Assembly: GCA_030248135.1 (NCBI GenBank)
Contig: JASANC010000153.1
Location: 24,558 to 88,557, forward strand
Source: Theristus sp. LFF4_11
Taxonomy: Eukaryota; Nematoda; Chromadorea; Monhysterida; Xyalidae
Reading direction: 5' to 3'
Length of the DNA stretch: 64,000 nt
The notes beneath the pieces are model-generated. The model saw only the letters and a program-made list of their open reading frames with translations, was not told the DNA's origin and searched no databases. The number at the start of each line of letters is the position of its first letter. The stretch's first letter is position 1. This document shows, in pieces, positions 1-11,400 of the stretch. The position numbers were made by a program, and so were the translations under genes.

Positions 1-19
1 AAATATGAATACCAATCGG

Positions 20-540
20 GGGGGTACACCCCCCCCCCCCCCGAGCCCCCGAGACCGGTGGGTGGGGGGGGGGGGGGGGGGGCACCGTGCCACCCCCCTA
101 AAACCGGGCACCCCCCCCCATCGGACCCCCCCCCCCCTCGAAAATTTGCCCGACACCCCCCCCCCCCCCACCCCCCATGACATTTGGTCTGGCGGAGACC
201 CCCCCCCCCCAAAATTTTCCGTACACCCTAATTTTTTTTTTGAAAATCATGATTTTTTGTCTATAAAGTCCATAATATAAGCTGAATATATGATAACTTG
301 ACCATCTTCATTGTAATTTCAACGATTTTGCAGCAAAATTTAGGGTTTTTCCTTCAAAATTTAAGCGAAAAAATATCATGGGGGGGGGGACCCCCCCCAC
401 AGAAAATTTTGAAAAAATGCACCCCCCCCCATGGGACCCCCATGGGGGGGTCCCACGTTACCATAGGTTGGACCCCCCCCCCTCACTTTTTGGTCGGCAC
501 CCCCCCCCACGGCACCATACCCCCCCCCTTCGAAAATTGT
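20..540. repeat. Poly-C/poly-G rich low-complexity block
   Basis: Runs of 7-18 C or G alternate with short unique words over about 500 bp. The open frames seen here are Pro/Gly-rich translations of the homopolymers and are not genes. The block has the same C-tract and G-tract flavour as the G-rich transposon-like element at 1593-2053, but I could not align the two. Homopolymer lengths here are likely unreliable. Confidence 0.6.
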
Positions 541-654
541 TTTGGGCCCACGGTACTGATTCTGACTTAATTTTTAGCGTATTTTAAGCATTACTGTTTT
601 TATTGCTTTTCAGCGTTTTATCTATCTAATTTCAAAATTCTAGTTCGACTGCAC

Positions 655-735
655 AAGGTAACGTCAAACATTGAACTTTCCAAAAATTGTGCCAAAAATG
701 AGGTTTTCAATTTCAGAGCACATCAAAGAATTATT
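655..735 (+). repeat. Solo end of an AT-rich inverted-repeat element
   Basis: This stretch resembles the outer arms of the element at 5602-6911. All share the order GGTAA, TCAAA, TTGAACTTT, AAAAATT(G/A)TGCC and a GAGG or similar word followed by TTTTCA. Only one arm is recognisable here, so it is probably a truncated copy. Confidence 0.4.
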
Positions 736-934
736 TTCAATTTAAAAAAATTGGGCTTTGGGATTAAGATTTGAATTAGGTCCGTTTAAGCAATGTCCGA
801 CAACGAGCGTGTTTTACTTGAAGCGGATTTTAGAAAAGAAGGGCAACCCATTATTGTTGTTTTTTTAGTTTTTTTTTATTTTTGTTTGACAACCTCGCGC
901 ACGTTTTTTGATCACTCTGTTCTCTGTACTTAAA

Positions 935-1535
935 AATCATGTTTTTCATTGTTCAGCGGTTTGTTTTTATTTTTTTCATGCCGAAAACAATCGAAATCAA
1001 AAACTACCCAATTCCAAACGTTTGCATTGGCAAAAAAATAGAAAACTGAAGTTTTTTTGGTTGATTGACGACGTCGTCGCCGATAATTTTGGTTTCAAAC
1101 ATAAAAAAAAGAGTACCGCTGGCCGCTGCTGCGTGTTCAAAACAAATTTAAAACAAACAAACAAAATAACGAAACTTGTTTCCAACGATTTCTACGGTTT
1201 TGATCCCGCTTTTGCAAATTGATTCATTGGCTGCGCCATGTTCATTCATTGAAGATTGTTGACATTGTCAATAAATACTGTCACCTGCTGCGTTCTTCTG
1301 CTGTGTGCTTTGGACACACAGCAGCGGCACGCTCTTTTCATGCCTAAAGGCAAAAACTAAAAACAAATCATAGACGACGCCGTCGCAGTCAATCAACCAA
1401 AAAGCCTTTTTTAACATTGTGACCAATGCAAATTTTTGGAATTTGGTAGTTTTTAATCTAGATTTTTTTCGGCATGAAAAAAAAACCGCTGAATGAATGA
1501 AAAATGAAACCGATTAATGAAAAACATGAGTTTTT
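935..1535. repeat. Long imperfect foldback (inverted-repeat) element
   Basis: The left arm (about 935-1140) and right arm (about 1315-1535) are imperfect reverse complements. Both contain CAGCGGTTT, CATGCCGAAAA, AAAAACTACC, TTTGCATTGG and GGTTGATTGAC in the same order. A loop of about 170 bp separates the arms. No coding potential is seen. This is consistent with a foldback or long-TIR MITE; the ends and target duplication could not be fixed. Confidence 0.55.
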
Positions 1536-1592
1536 CTGAATCCCGTTCCCAGGAGTGCGGAACGTGAGGAGCCGACCAATCAGCGAGTTGCA

Positions 1593-2053
1593 TACCGTAT
1601 TACCTCTAATAAACCCCCATGGGGGTTTATTTCTTCAGCGACTTCTGGGGGTGGGGGTTTATTTTTGGGGGGGGGGATTAGTTTTGGGGGGGGGGGTTAT
1701 TTGGAAACCATTTTTAGGGGTGAGCAAAATGGCAAAAATACTTTCCATGGCAGGAAGGAAGTCGCAGAAACTTCTACTTTTCACAGAGATTTCCTTTTGT
1801 AACAGCCTTTTGTAATGAAATTACCACTAACTCATCCCTTTGGGGCCTTTGGTAGCACAATTTCACCAATGTCACTGCATTCAGCCACTGAATTCGCTAG
1901 GTATGTGTTTCAAACAGGTTTCTAATAAACCCCCATGGGGGTTTATTTTTTGGGGGGGGGGGGATTATTTGGAAACTTGTCGAGGGGGTGGGGGTTTATT
2001 TTTGGGGGGGGGGGTTTAATTTTGGGGGGGGGGTTAATAGAGGTAATACTATA
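1593..2053 (+). mobile_element. G-rich TA-flanked MITE, copy 1
   Basis: The left end reads TA-CCGTATTACCTCTA and the right end is the imperfect reverse complement TAGAGGTAATACTA-TA. Just inside both ends lie G-tract blocks (GGGGGTTTATTTTTGGGG type) and a palindromic AAACCCCCATGGGGGTTT. The middle (about 1715-1925) carries a unique core with CAGGAAGGAAGTCGCAG and CATCCCTTTGGGGCC. The same element lies inverted at 57405-57860. TA flanks suggest mobilisation by a Tc1/mariner-type transposase, but no transposase is present. Confidence 0.7.
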
Positions 2054-2575
2054 TTAGCCAGATAGACTGTATGCATATGCATGCAATGCTAATGGTCGAA
2101 TTGTTATCATGATTCATTAAATTTTTATTTTATCGATATAAATTCATATTTTATTCTTTAAACTAGTAAATATTCAGAAAAACAATTAAAAAATGCAACA
2201 GAGACCAGTAACTTTATTATCATTGCTGTTTATGACATCATCAATACTAGTGCAAAATCTAACCAGTTGATGTTAAAAAGATGTGGAGACGCAAGATCTC
2301 ACGAGTCAAACGAAGAAAAGCGCAGGCAATTTTTAAAGCATCACAAAATATTACACATTACCCAATCGTCTGCGGTTTTTCTCAGTGTTAGAATGTATCA
2401 ACAGCGTTTCTCAGGTTGACTGTCGTTTGGTCAGTGGTTTCGGTTGGGTCGGTTTTGCTTGTCCATATGATGTGAATCGTTCTGGTCGTACGCAGTCGCG
2501 AACAACGCTTGCTTTAACCGCACTTCGGTTGACGTTCATTGGGCAAACCTAACAAGCAAACAAAAAAGCATGACG

Positions 2576-5301
2576 TCAACACAACGACAGGTTGAACGCA
2601 ACACAAGCAAGCGCGCAAACATTCGTCCATCGGTCTAATGTGGTGCTGTATCGTTCAACGGTGGCAATGGTGGTGGTGCCATTGAAGCCGCCGATAGCAT
2701 ACACGTCACCATTGAACAGGGTGCACGCAAAGTTGCTGCGCGGCGTTTCCATGTGCGCGATCGGCAGCCAACGCGACTGCTGAAATGATCTGGCGTGTGT
2801 GGTGTGTTTTCACTTCCAAAAGAACCCCCGTTAACATTTAGTGTTTTACTCGTTTTTGAAAGCACTCAGCCGTGGCGAGACGGACGGAACCGTTGAAGCC
2901 GCCGACGGCGTAGATGCGATCGTTGTCGGGGTCTTCATCATCCGAGCACTCCACCAGGGAAACGCCACTGCGCGGCTGTAGCATGTCGGCCACCAGCACC
3001 CAGACGTCCGTTTCAGGGTAGTAGACCTCAGCGGACGCCAGTACCGTATCGCCTGGAGACGTGAGCCGTTCAACAGTTCAGCAGCAATCACACTTTTGTG
3101 GTGGTGCGGTTGTAGAAATGACGAACCATTGAAACCGCCGGCGACAAACAGTCTGCCTCGCTGCGCGACAATGGCGGCGTCACTGCGTGCGCGGTTCATC
3201 GATGCAATCAGTGACCACTGGTTGTCGGCAATCGTGTAGCACTCAGCGGAGCGCAGTCGGTTGCGTCCGTCGAAGCCGCCAACCGCGTAGATGCACGTGT
3301 CATTCAGCAGACACGCGGACACGTAGCAACGTGGCACGTACATTGGCGACGCCTCGTGCCAGCGGTCTGCAAATATGTTTATGCAATGCAAAATGTTTAT
3401 GTAAAATTTACGTAATTGTTACTTGTAGTTGGAAAAGTTTCAAGAAAGACATACAATGGAGATGCCGCTTTCGCTCACTTGTCTCGATGTCGTAGTATCG
3501 AACGGTGTTGTAGTATTCGGTGCCGTCAAAGCCTCCGACCATGTACAGACGCTGCCCAACCGTGATCAAGGCGTGATACGCACACGCTGCCGCTGCATTG
3601 CCAGCAGCAATTGGGAACCTGGCGAAGCTGATTTTCTTAAACTGGTTTTAACCGTCGTTTACAATTATTTTGTGGTCCCTCCAAGAACTAGTTGTTTCTG
3701 TCTCTCTTCTGACGTGCCATTAACGAACCAACGATTCGCAGCGACGTCGTAGCTCTCGATGGTGTCCGTCGGCGCTCCGTTTGTCCATCCGCCCACTGCA
3801 AACAGCACGTCCGTCGGCAATCGTGGTCGATCCGTGCACAGCTTCACATCGGGAGAGCGTGACGTGCATGCGGACAACTGATCGGGTGAATGTGAAAGCA
3901 TTGTGATCCGGGTGATATTAGTTCATGACATTAGACATTATCCTGATGAAGTTCATACCCTGAGCAGTTCTTCTGCGATCCAAACGCGCGTCTCATTCTG
4001 TTCAGCCAGCAGGGCCGCTTGCGCAGCAGCACTGAGTCGACTGTTGTTGTTCGAGTCTACTGTGGTGTCTTTGCTGTCGACGCACAGACGCAGTCGTTCA
4101 ACGAGACCCTGACCGGCGAACATCAGCCGGATGCAGCGTCGCATCAAACGGCACGCCTCGGCCTTTCGCTCGTCTTGTTGCTCGCTCCAACGCTCGATCG
4201 CCGTCAGCACCGCCCACTCGTCCACCGTGCGCAACCGATCGTCCATCAGCAGCGACTCAATCTGCTCGAAGCTCAACTCCGACCTGACCAAATAATTAGT
4301 TTGAAACAATTTGATTGTGACCAATTTTTGAATTAAAATTTTTTGCGTGAAAGTGATGCATCAGCTGCATCTGCAGTTCCGGTGCTCCTCCTCTATAACA
4401 CGGGAAAAAAATAATAAAAACTAAATTGATCACGTTCACCTTATCAAAAAAGGCTTGGCTTAGGTTTTAATCAATGACAATGACAACCAATGATAATCAA
4501 TCAAAAAAATACCACTCGGCGTTCTGGCACACGGCCTCGATGTTGTAGAGAATGTAACAGCGCGCATGTGCGGCCAACGCCTGCACGTGCAGCAGGTCAG
4601 CGTAGAGCAAGATGCCAACGATGTTGTCGACGGTGAAGTGCGCGCGCACGTACGAAATGCACGCCGTCACCAAACCATCCATCTGCCATTTGTGCGCCGT
4701 CGGTAGGATCTCCTAAAAATTAAAAAACCTTGCAGACACCAGAGTCTGATGGAAAAATAACAGGTAAGTTTTGTGCTATCCAAAGTGGTTTACTTTTTAA
4801 TCAACACCGACGACACTGATTGAGCGTCATTCACCTGAACATTAGCGAATGTAAGCCGTTGAGCAATGGAACGTGCGTAGACGCTGTCCAAAAGGAGATG
4901 CAACGCGGCGGATGAGCTGACGTCGACGTGCACTGGGATCAGCTGTGAGCGTCCGGTGTCGCTGTGGTCGTGCACAAAGTAGGCACTGCAACGAAACTTG
5001 GGTCTCCGAGTTTCATGCTGTTCAATACAGTTTTATCGGAGTTTCCTGCTTTTTCGCGAAATAAAATGGATGGATGGATGGATTCATTCCATAATAATGA
5101 CTCGACCGCTTGGCATTCTAGGCATTTCTTGAAAAAAATGCGCGTTTGTTGCAAAGAGTCTGACCGAAAATACTGGCTGGCAGCAGCGAGCATGACGCTG
5201 TGTGCGCGAACGGCTGTGCCATCCAGCGCAACGAGCACACAGTCGCAGAGGACGTCGTCGTCACGCAACTCCAGCAGCTTCTCGCCTAAACCGAGCACCA
5301 T
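2576..5301 (-). CDS. BTB-BACK-Kelch (KLHL family) protein
   Basis: Probable CUL3 ubiquitin-ligase substrate adaptor. Exons on the minus strand: 5301-5165, 4985-4835, 4712-4516, 4392-4322, about 4284-3959, 3877-3729, 3618-3479, 3366-3127, 3052-2850 and 2779-2576. Exons 1-3 encode a BTB domain (LCDCVLVALDG, AHSVMLAAASQYFR). Exons 4-5 encode BACK (FEQIESLLMDDRL, EWAVLTAIERW). Exons 6-10 hold about six Kelch blades with the GG doublets (AVGGWTNG, MVGGFDGTEYY, AVGGFDGRN, VAGGFNG, AVGGFNG, AIGGFNG). Most junctions agree in phase; the junction near 4284-4322 is one base off by my reading, so that splice site or the sequence needs checking. The C-terminus after the last blade is short. Blade order resembles KLHL10/KLHL20-type proteins, but I cannot assign the orthologue. 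Intron 1 contains an interspersed repeat (about 5000-5070). Confidence 0.88.
5000..5070 (+). repeat. Short interspersed repeat shared with a ribonucleotide reductase intron
   Basis: The stretch matches 53712-53784. Both contain ATACAGTTTT, TCGGAGTT and TGCTTTTTCGCGAAATAAAA, with diverged sequence further left (GGT.TCCGA). It lies in intron 1 of the KLHL gene, antisense to it. The family is unknown. Confidence 0.6.
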
Positions 5302-5600
5302 GATGACTGTTGGAATGGTGAGTTGTAGAACAAATAGGACAGGGTGAACTTCACAAACAAATGTTGCTTGATTTGGTGATAAAAAAGTGGTGCAAAAGAC
5401 AATGAGAGTCTAAACGATGTGGTTATTTATATATCTGTCGCTTATTGATTGGATTCCTAGCAGTACCGAAGGTGAGGGGGGTTAAGGTGCACCCTGTAGA
5501 GGGTGGTGGGGACTGGGGAATTTTGTGACACTCCCCCAGTGGGTATCCCCCAGCCCCAGCCGGCTGTCACGGGACCAGCACCCCCCTCATTGGTTTTACG
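5302..5600. other. Putative KLHL upstream region
   Basis: This is the sequence upstream of the KLHL ATG on its strand. I see no further coding exon. A G/C-rich stretch at about 5470-5590 has mirrored GGGGG and CCCCC runs. No core promoter element could be assigned. Confidence 0.3.
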
Positions 5601-5601
5601 A

Positions 5602-6911
5602 GGTAATATCAAAGAAAATTTTTGTTGAACTTTTGAAAAATTGTGCCATAATTGAGGTTTTCAGAGCATATTAGAGGAAAATTTTTCGATTTTTTTAAAT
5701 CGGCATTTTTGTTTTTTTAATCACTTTAAAAAAAATTGATTTTTGTTTAACAACCCTATTTTTAGAATTGGTATTCTTATTTAAGGCATGCGGTCGATCC
5801 GGTACCGGTCGATCCGGTACCGGTCGATCCGGTACCGGTCGATCCGGTACCTGGCAATTTTCTAGGGCGGTCGATCCGGTACCGGTCGATCCGGTACTCG
5901 GTCGATCCGGTACCAATTGAAATTTTCAGCTGTTTTAGCATTCAATTCAATTTGTTTCTGATTTGTTTTCCATTTTTCTTCGTTTCTCTCATTTTATTTG
6001 ATGTCTGAAACATTTTACCGCAGGTTTTTTCGCTGGAAATATGAAAATAAAAACAACAGACATTTTTCCTCAACTCCAAAAAAGAACCGAATCAGTCTTC
6101 ATATTTTTATTTTGTTCTCCTTTTCTTGCTGAGCTGATAATTTTGCAAATTTTCACCGTCTTAGAGCTTTATTCTTCTGGAAAATGGTTCAGAAAATTAA
6201 AAAAAACATATGGTACACTTGTTTTGCTTTTTTCAGAATCAGATTACGATTACCAAAACCAACAAAGTGTCGCAAGTCGTCGTCGTCCAACAATCGTGTT
6301 CGGTTTCATGTCTTTCCGTGCTGCATAAATGTTTCGCAATCACCGAAACCAAAGAAAAATCGAAAACACAACGAATTGAACGCTAAAAACCCGTAAAACA
6401 GCTGAAAATTTCAATTGGTACCGGATCGACCGAGTACCGGATCGACCGGTACCGGATCGACCGCCCTAGAAAATTGCCAGGTACCGGATCGACCGGTACC
6501 GGATCGACCGTACCGGATCGACCGGTACCGGATCGACCTACAGCCCTTATTTAAAAACTTTGAAAAATGATTTTTGATCAAATGTTGCTTGCAATAAAGT
6601 CGCTGTAGGTTCCTAATCCTAAATCTGATCCTAATCCTAAAAGCCAAGCCTTTTTGATAAGGTGAAAAAGGGTCAAATTGGTTTTTGCATTTTTTCTTTC
6701 CTGTGTTAAAGAGGAGGAGGAGAATAGAGATGTAAGGGTCAAAAAAAAATTTTTTTTTAATTTTTTTAAAAAAAAAGTAAAAAAAAAATGAGCATTTTTA
6801 TTTTTATTTTTTTATTAAAAATTTTTGAAATTTTTTCTTCAATGTGCCCTGAAAATGCCGTTTTTGGCATAATTTTTCGAAAGTTCAACAAAAATTTTCT
6901 TTGACTTTACC
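5602..6911. mobile_element. Outer AT-rich inverted-repeat element hosting a second element
   Basis: The left end (5602-5690) and right end (about 6838-6911) are inverted copies. GGTAATATCAAAGAAAATTT on the left pairs with a right end that reads, on the minus strand, GGTAAAGTCAAAGAAAATTT; both continue into TTTGTTGAACTTT and a GAAAAATT.TGCC word. The element at 5791-6538 sits inside it. No transposase ORF is seen. Confidence 0.55.
5791..6538. mobile_element. MITE with termini built of a 15-bp KpnI-type tandem repeat
   Basis: Both ends consist of four units of GGTCGATCCGGTACC, a spacer containing CAATTTTCTAGGG, then three more units. The left arm is about 5791-5938 and the right arm about 6394-6538, and they are almost perfect reverse complements, including the spacer and the inner AATTTTCAGCTGTTTTA. 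The unit is near-palindromic (GGTACC, CGATCC). The interior (about 450 bp) is AT-rich and non-coding. Such subterminal arrays are typical of transposase-binding sites. Confidence 0.7.
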
Positions 6912-8447
6912 TTGTCACTTAGTCTTCAACGCTGCAGGTGGTATTCTGGATTGATTTATCGACTGTTTTTAGCCTTGGTGAGTGATGATCGACTCGCGCA
7001 TTGAAGTACTTGAGCGTCGCAAAGGCCAGTTCAACAAATTCCGATGCCGCTAAGGTGAGATAGAAGCAGAGAACTCACATTTACGCATCGTTTTTCAGGA
7101 TCTCGAAAGGTCGAAATTGCACTGTCTGCCACTGCAAGAGTAACTTCGTTGGTTGCTCGTTGCTGTTTCGCCTCGTGTCGTGTCGTCAGCATGATCACAC
7201 CGGTTTGTTGTTGAACTTGTTTCCGTGTTATTTGAGGTGAATTGAGAGGCAAAACACGAGACGTGATGTCGTCGGTGGGAAAATGGGGTCGCCGAAACCA
7301 AGTCTGAAATTTTCACCCTCCTCCCATATGAGTGGGGGTCATATGGTAAGTCGGTGGCTCCTCAGATGGTGATATTCGGACTCCCTGAAAAATTCTGAAC
7401 AACTTTCATTTGAAAAAAAATTTAAAAAAAATTATTTTTTTAAAGAAAAAAAATAGAAATTTTTTTTTCTTGACATCTCTAAGGGAGGACCACCTCCACC
7501 GTACATGTACTTTTAAATATGAAGCCGTACGTATTTGGTAGCACAACTTTGATTTTTGAAATTTAAAAAAAATTAAAAAAAAACAAAAATGACGATTTTT
7601 GTTTTTTTTTAACAACCCTACTCCGACGTCAATTTGGATTGGACCTACCTTTTGCAGCATGTGGATCCAGACCTAGGTTCTCGTTCCAAATGATTTTTCT
7701 GTGTTCCACAGTACTTTCTTGAATGCTTCAGATAGAAAACGCACCGGTTCACGTTGTTGGTGATGGGCAACGCCGCGCTTCTTCGAGACGACAAATCGGC
7801 AACGCCCAAGAGTTGACAAGCAGGTTTCCTCCAATTTTAAGCGTAAAAACAAAATTATTTACTGCTTTTTAGTCCATTAACAAACTCATGAAACCAAGAA
7901 GGCTTTGACCTGAAAATAGAAATTGTCAAAAAAAAATTCTTCCAAAAACAAAGTCCACACGAAACTCTGAGCAAAAAAGTATGATGACAATTTCTGTGGA
8001 AAGTGTCTTAAACGCATTTTCAGATGAAAGGACAATTTTGATGGCCAAAATTCGTTTTTTTAATTGATTAAAAAAATTAATTACAAAATCCCGATTTCAA
8101 AAGTTTTTTTTTCAAAGTTTAAAAAAAAATTCGAACCCTGACAACAACTACAACACCAAGTCACCAACACCATCCACACACAAGGACAAGACAAGAGGTC
8201 CCGGTCCAGATCCAGAATTTCTGTACAAAATTTGCTCCAGTCTAGCTCCAGCCATCCATAGATTTTTCTGTCGTTTTTATTCGGTTTTTTAACCTTATTC
8301 CATCGTTGACTTTATATCACTCACTCACTGCTTCCTTGATTGCGTTTAATAATTCTTTGATCTGTCGTATTTCCAAAGTTCAGCAAAGTGTTTTAGTTAG
8401 TGTTGCATTTCAGTTTTCATTATTCGTTGTGGCTGTAGCAGCAATGA
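6912..8447. other. Gene-poor AT-rich stretch
   Basis: No supported exon. It contains poly-A/poly-T runs (7415-7470, 7560-7610) and TTTTAAATATGAAGCCGTAC at 7511-7530, part of a 22-bp word repeated exactly at 48076-48097. It precedes the first candidate exon of the AMPK gamma N-terminal extension. Confidence 0.3.
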
Positions 8448-11400
8448 ATGGCCACATCGCGTAATAAGCGCCAATCAACGCCGACCGGGGTGGGTGGGCC
8501 AGCAGCAGCCGGTGCCGCCGTCGTCAACACTCATCGATCACGTCTGTATTCGTGAGTCCTTTTCACAATTGTGTTGTGTTCATGTTTTGAAGACGGTCGA
8601 AAGATTACAGTTTTTGTTGGTCAACTGAAGCTGGTAGTTTTGAGGCACAACAGCAAAAATTGGTAAGGTTGGTACCTTATGGTTTCCGGAAACGGCGTGC
8701 GAACAAATAAATAAACAAATAAAATAAAATAAAGAAATAGAATTCTGGAAATAGAAAGAAAACAAAGAAAATAAATAGTGTGTGAGTGTGACCACGCTTA
8801 ACCGATTGAACATCTTTTATGTATGTGGTGACACGTTCCATTATTGTTGCCCTGTCAGCCAGCCAACTCCAGTGATTGAAAATAAGATTGAACAAATGCC
8901 AACCAACCAATTCGCTGTTCTGTTCTCCAGGAGACCAGAAGCAGGCGAACAGCCGCGCGAGAAGAAAACATCAAAGGAGTCGAAGGCGAAAGCGGAGAGT
9001 CAGAGCGCCTATCGTGATCACATTCTCGAGTCGCAGTACCACACGGTGCACGGATTGAGCAACGTCACCGTCGGTGGCACGGTCGTTCCGGACTCCGGTC
9101 GAAAATCCGGTCGCAACAGCATCATAAACACTTTCATCACTCAGGTGTGCATGCCGCAGCGTCCTCAGGGACGTCAGGGTTGCTCTTGTCCTTTGCTGTA
9201 CATGTGAAATCTTCCAAAGATTTGAATTTCCGCAGTTTCTGCAATTTCGAACTGGCGTTTTTTGTTTTAGATTCCGTCGCGATTCACCAAGCGATTCCAA
9301 GTGACTGCCTCTACAGCAGGCGGCGTCACTGGCGTTACACAGTCGCGAACGTTTGACGTCAAACCGAGCAGCACTGCAAGTTGGTGGTCGCATTCTCATT
9401 GCTTGTTTCGACAACTTGTTATTTTTTTCATCTGCACTGCAATTTACTTTGGTAAACCAGGTAAATTGCAACTTGTAACAAGCAAAAAAAACTAAATTTT
9501 GGTTAGATTCTTTGCAAATGGAAGTTCAAAGCTTCACCAGACATGTGCGACGGTCTTGTGACTGGTGTGTTAGACGGTGACCGGGCGCATCCGCGGGTAC
9601 CACAGGCGTGGTGAACCGCGCGGCCCACACCGTCGCACGGGTCTGGTTCGGATCAAAAACGAAATACATGAACTCGATGATGAAGGAAGAAGGAAATGGT
9701 TATTTAGGTGTCAGAGAAAAGAAGAATAAAAAGACTAAAAAACTGCAATCATTGTAGTGTGAATGTGCAGTAGTTGGTGGACTTTGAAAAGCTGATAAGC
9801 ATTCTGGCACCTTTGCTGGTGTTGAATTTTGCTATTTTCGACAAGACTGCTGTGTGTATGTGTATTTTTGTATCAATTTTATGGTGGCATCGTGTGGTTT
9901 GTTACAACTTGTAAGATTTCTTGTTCAACCACATCGTTGTGTTCATGTTTGTACCAAGTGTCAAGTTGGTCAACAACCACCCCTTTTCCCAAAAAAACGT
10001 GTGGAATGATAAAAGAATACCAATGCCGCCAAACTTCATTGTTATTGTAATTGTGTGACGATTTCAAATGTCTAGAATGATGAGCGAATGTGAAATGCTG
10101 TCATTTCGTTTGAATTTCGCTTTTTTCCTGAGTCACATTGATTGCAAACCGGTTTGAACGGCATTGCGCCGGTTCACTTGTGATCGTTTAACAAAACGAC
10201 GAATGTAAAAGTTGGAAGATTCTGAAGAAAAAGTGTTCAGTCAAAAACGTTTTAATAATCAATTTCTGCAATGTGCAAAACTTTTATGAAGTGGAAAATG
10301 AAATGAACATAACCTTGGCTTTGGCGTGCGTTTGTGCGGATAATTTTCTGGCAAGAAGTTTGAAATAACTTTTTTGCCATCAGCAGAGAGCAATAAATTG
10401 AATCAATTTTATTTGCGTGATAAATGAATCTTGACTGCGAAACCACATAAAAAGCACCTGAAAATGGCAATGGTTTGTTTTTAGGATAATGTGAGACTGG
10501 GAAAGGGAACATGCTAAATAAATACACAGGGCAATTGAAAAATCGTTTTCCGATTTTACTTTCCACCACGTGTGGTGTGTATGAGCAAGCAAAACAACAT
10601 TTAAACATTTAAACAACGTTGTCGTTTGTAACAGCTGTCTCAGTGGGGCTTCAAGCAACGTTTGGTTCTGTCCAATGATGGTCTTCACACCGTTTTCCCC
10701 GGAATTTCATTCTCTGACTGTTTTGACTGTGCTGGTTTGAATTTTTTTTTGCGTTTTCATTGTGTGGTCCGCATCCCTTGCGACCGATCGATCGAAGCTA
10801 GTCGTTTTGACTATATGCAATGCAACATCGTGCTGGTGTTTCATGTGGTTTCAGCCAGTGAAATGGTCCGTTTGTTGTTGCAATGATTCTTGTCATGTCA
10901 TTTTGAAACCGCAAATTCACGATACGGTCGGGTTGTTTGTTCGTACGCGCTCTTGTGTTTTGTGCCTTGTGCAAACCCGGCTTTCTCTGGCATTCCACAA
11001 CAGTTGGTCGCCATACTCATGGTCGCTATAAAGCGGTTCACAACAACCGTGCGAAAATGATTTTGGTTGTTTCCTGTTATGGAGAACCAGCAATTCTGGT
11101 GTTTATTCAAAAATTTCAACGTTACATTTGTAGCTGAATATCGATTAAAGAACAGATGTTTTGTGTCTTGCCTTATTGTCAAAAGGTTAGGTTAAAGTGC
11201 TTCGTGCTTCTAGCCTTTAAAAGCACACAACAGCAGGAACCATTTTGAAACGGTACTAACCACACTACGCATCTGTTTTATGTCGACGCACGGAAAAGCA
11301 AAGCAAGACCGGCTGACAGATTGAAATTGTTAGCAGCCGTTGGTATTCAAACAAAAAAAGTGCTCCCATGCCGTGCGCATTGAGAAAACCGATCGGTTTC

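Noticed and set aside
5..587. Pro/Gly-rich open frames near the window start
   Set aside because: They are translations of C and G homopolymers; no codon bias or splice context.
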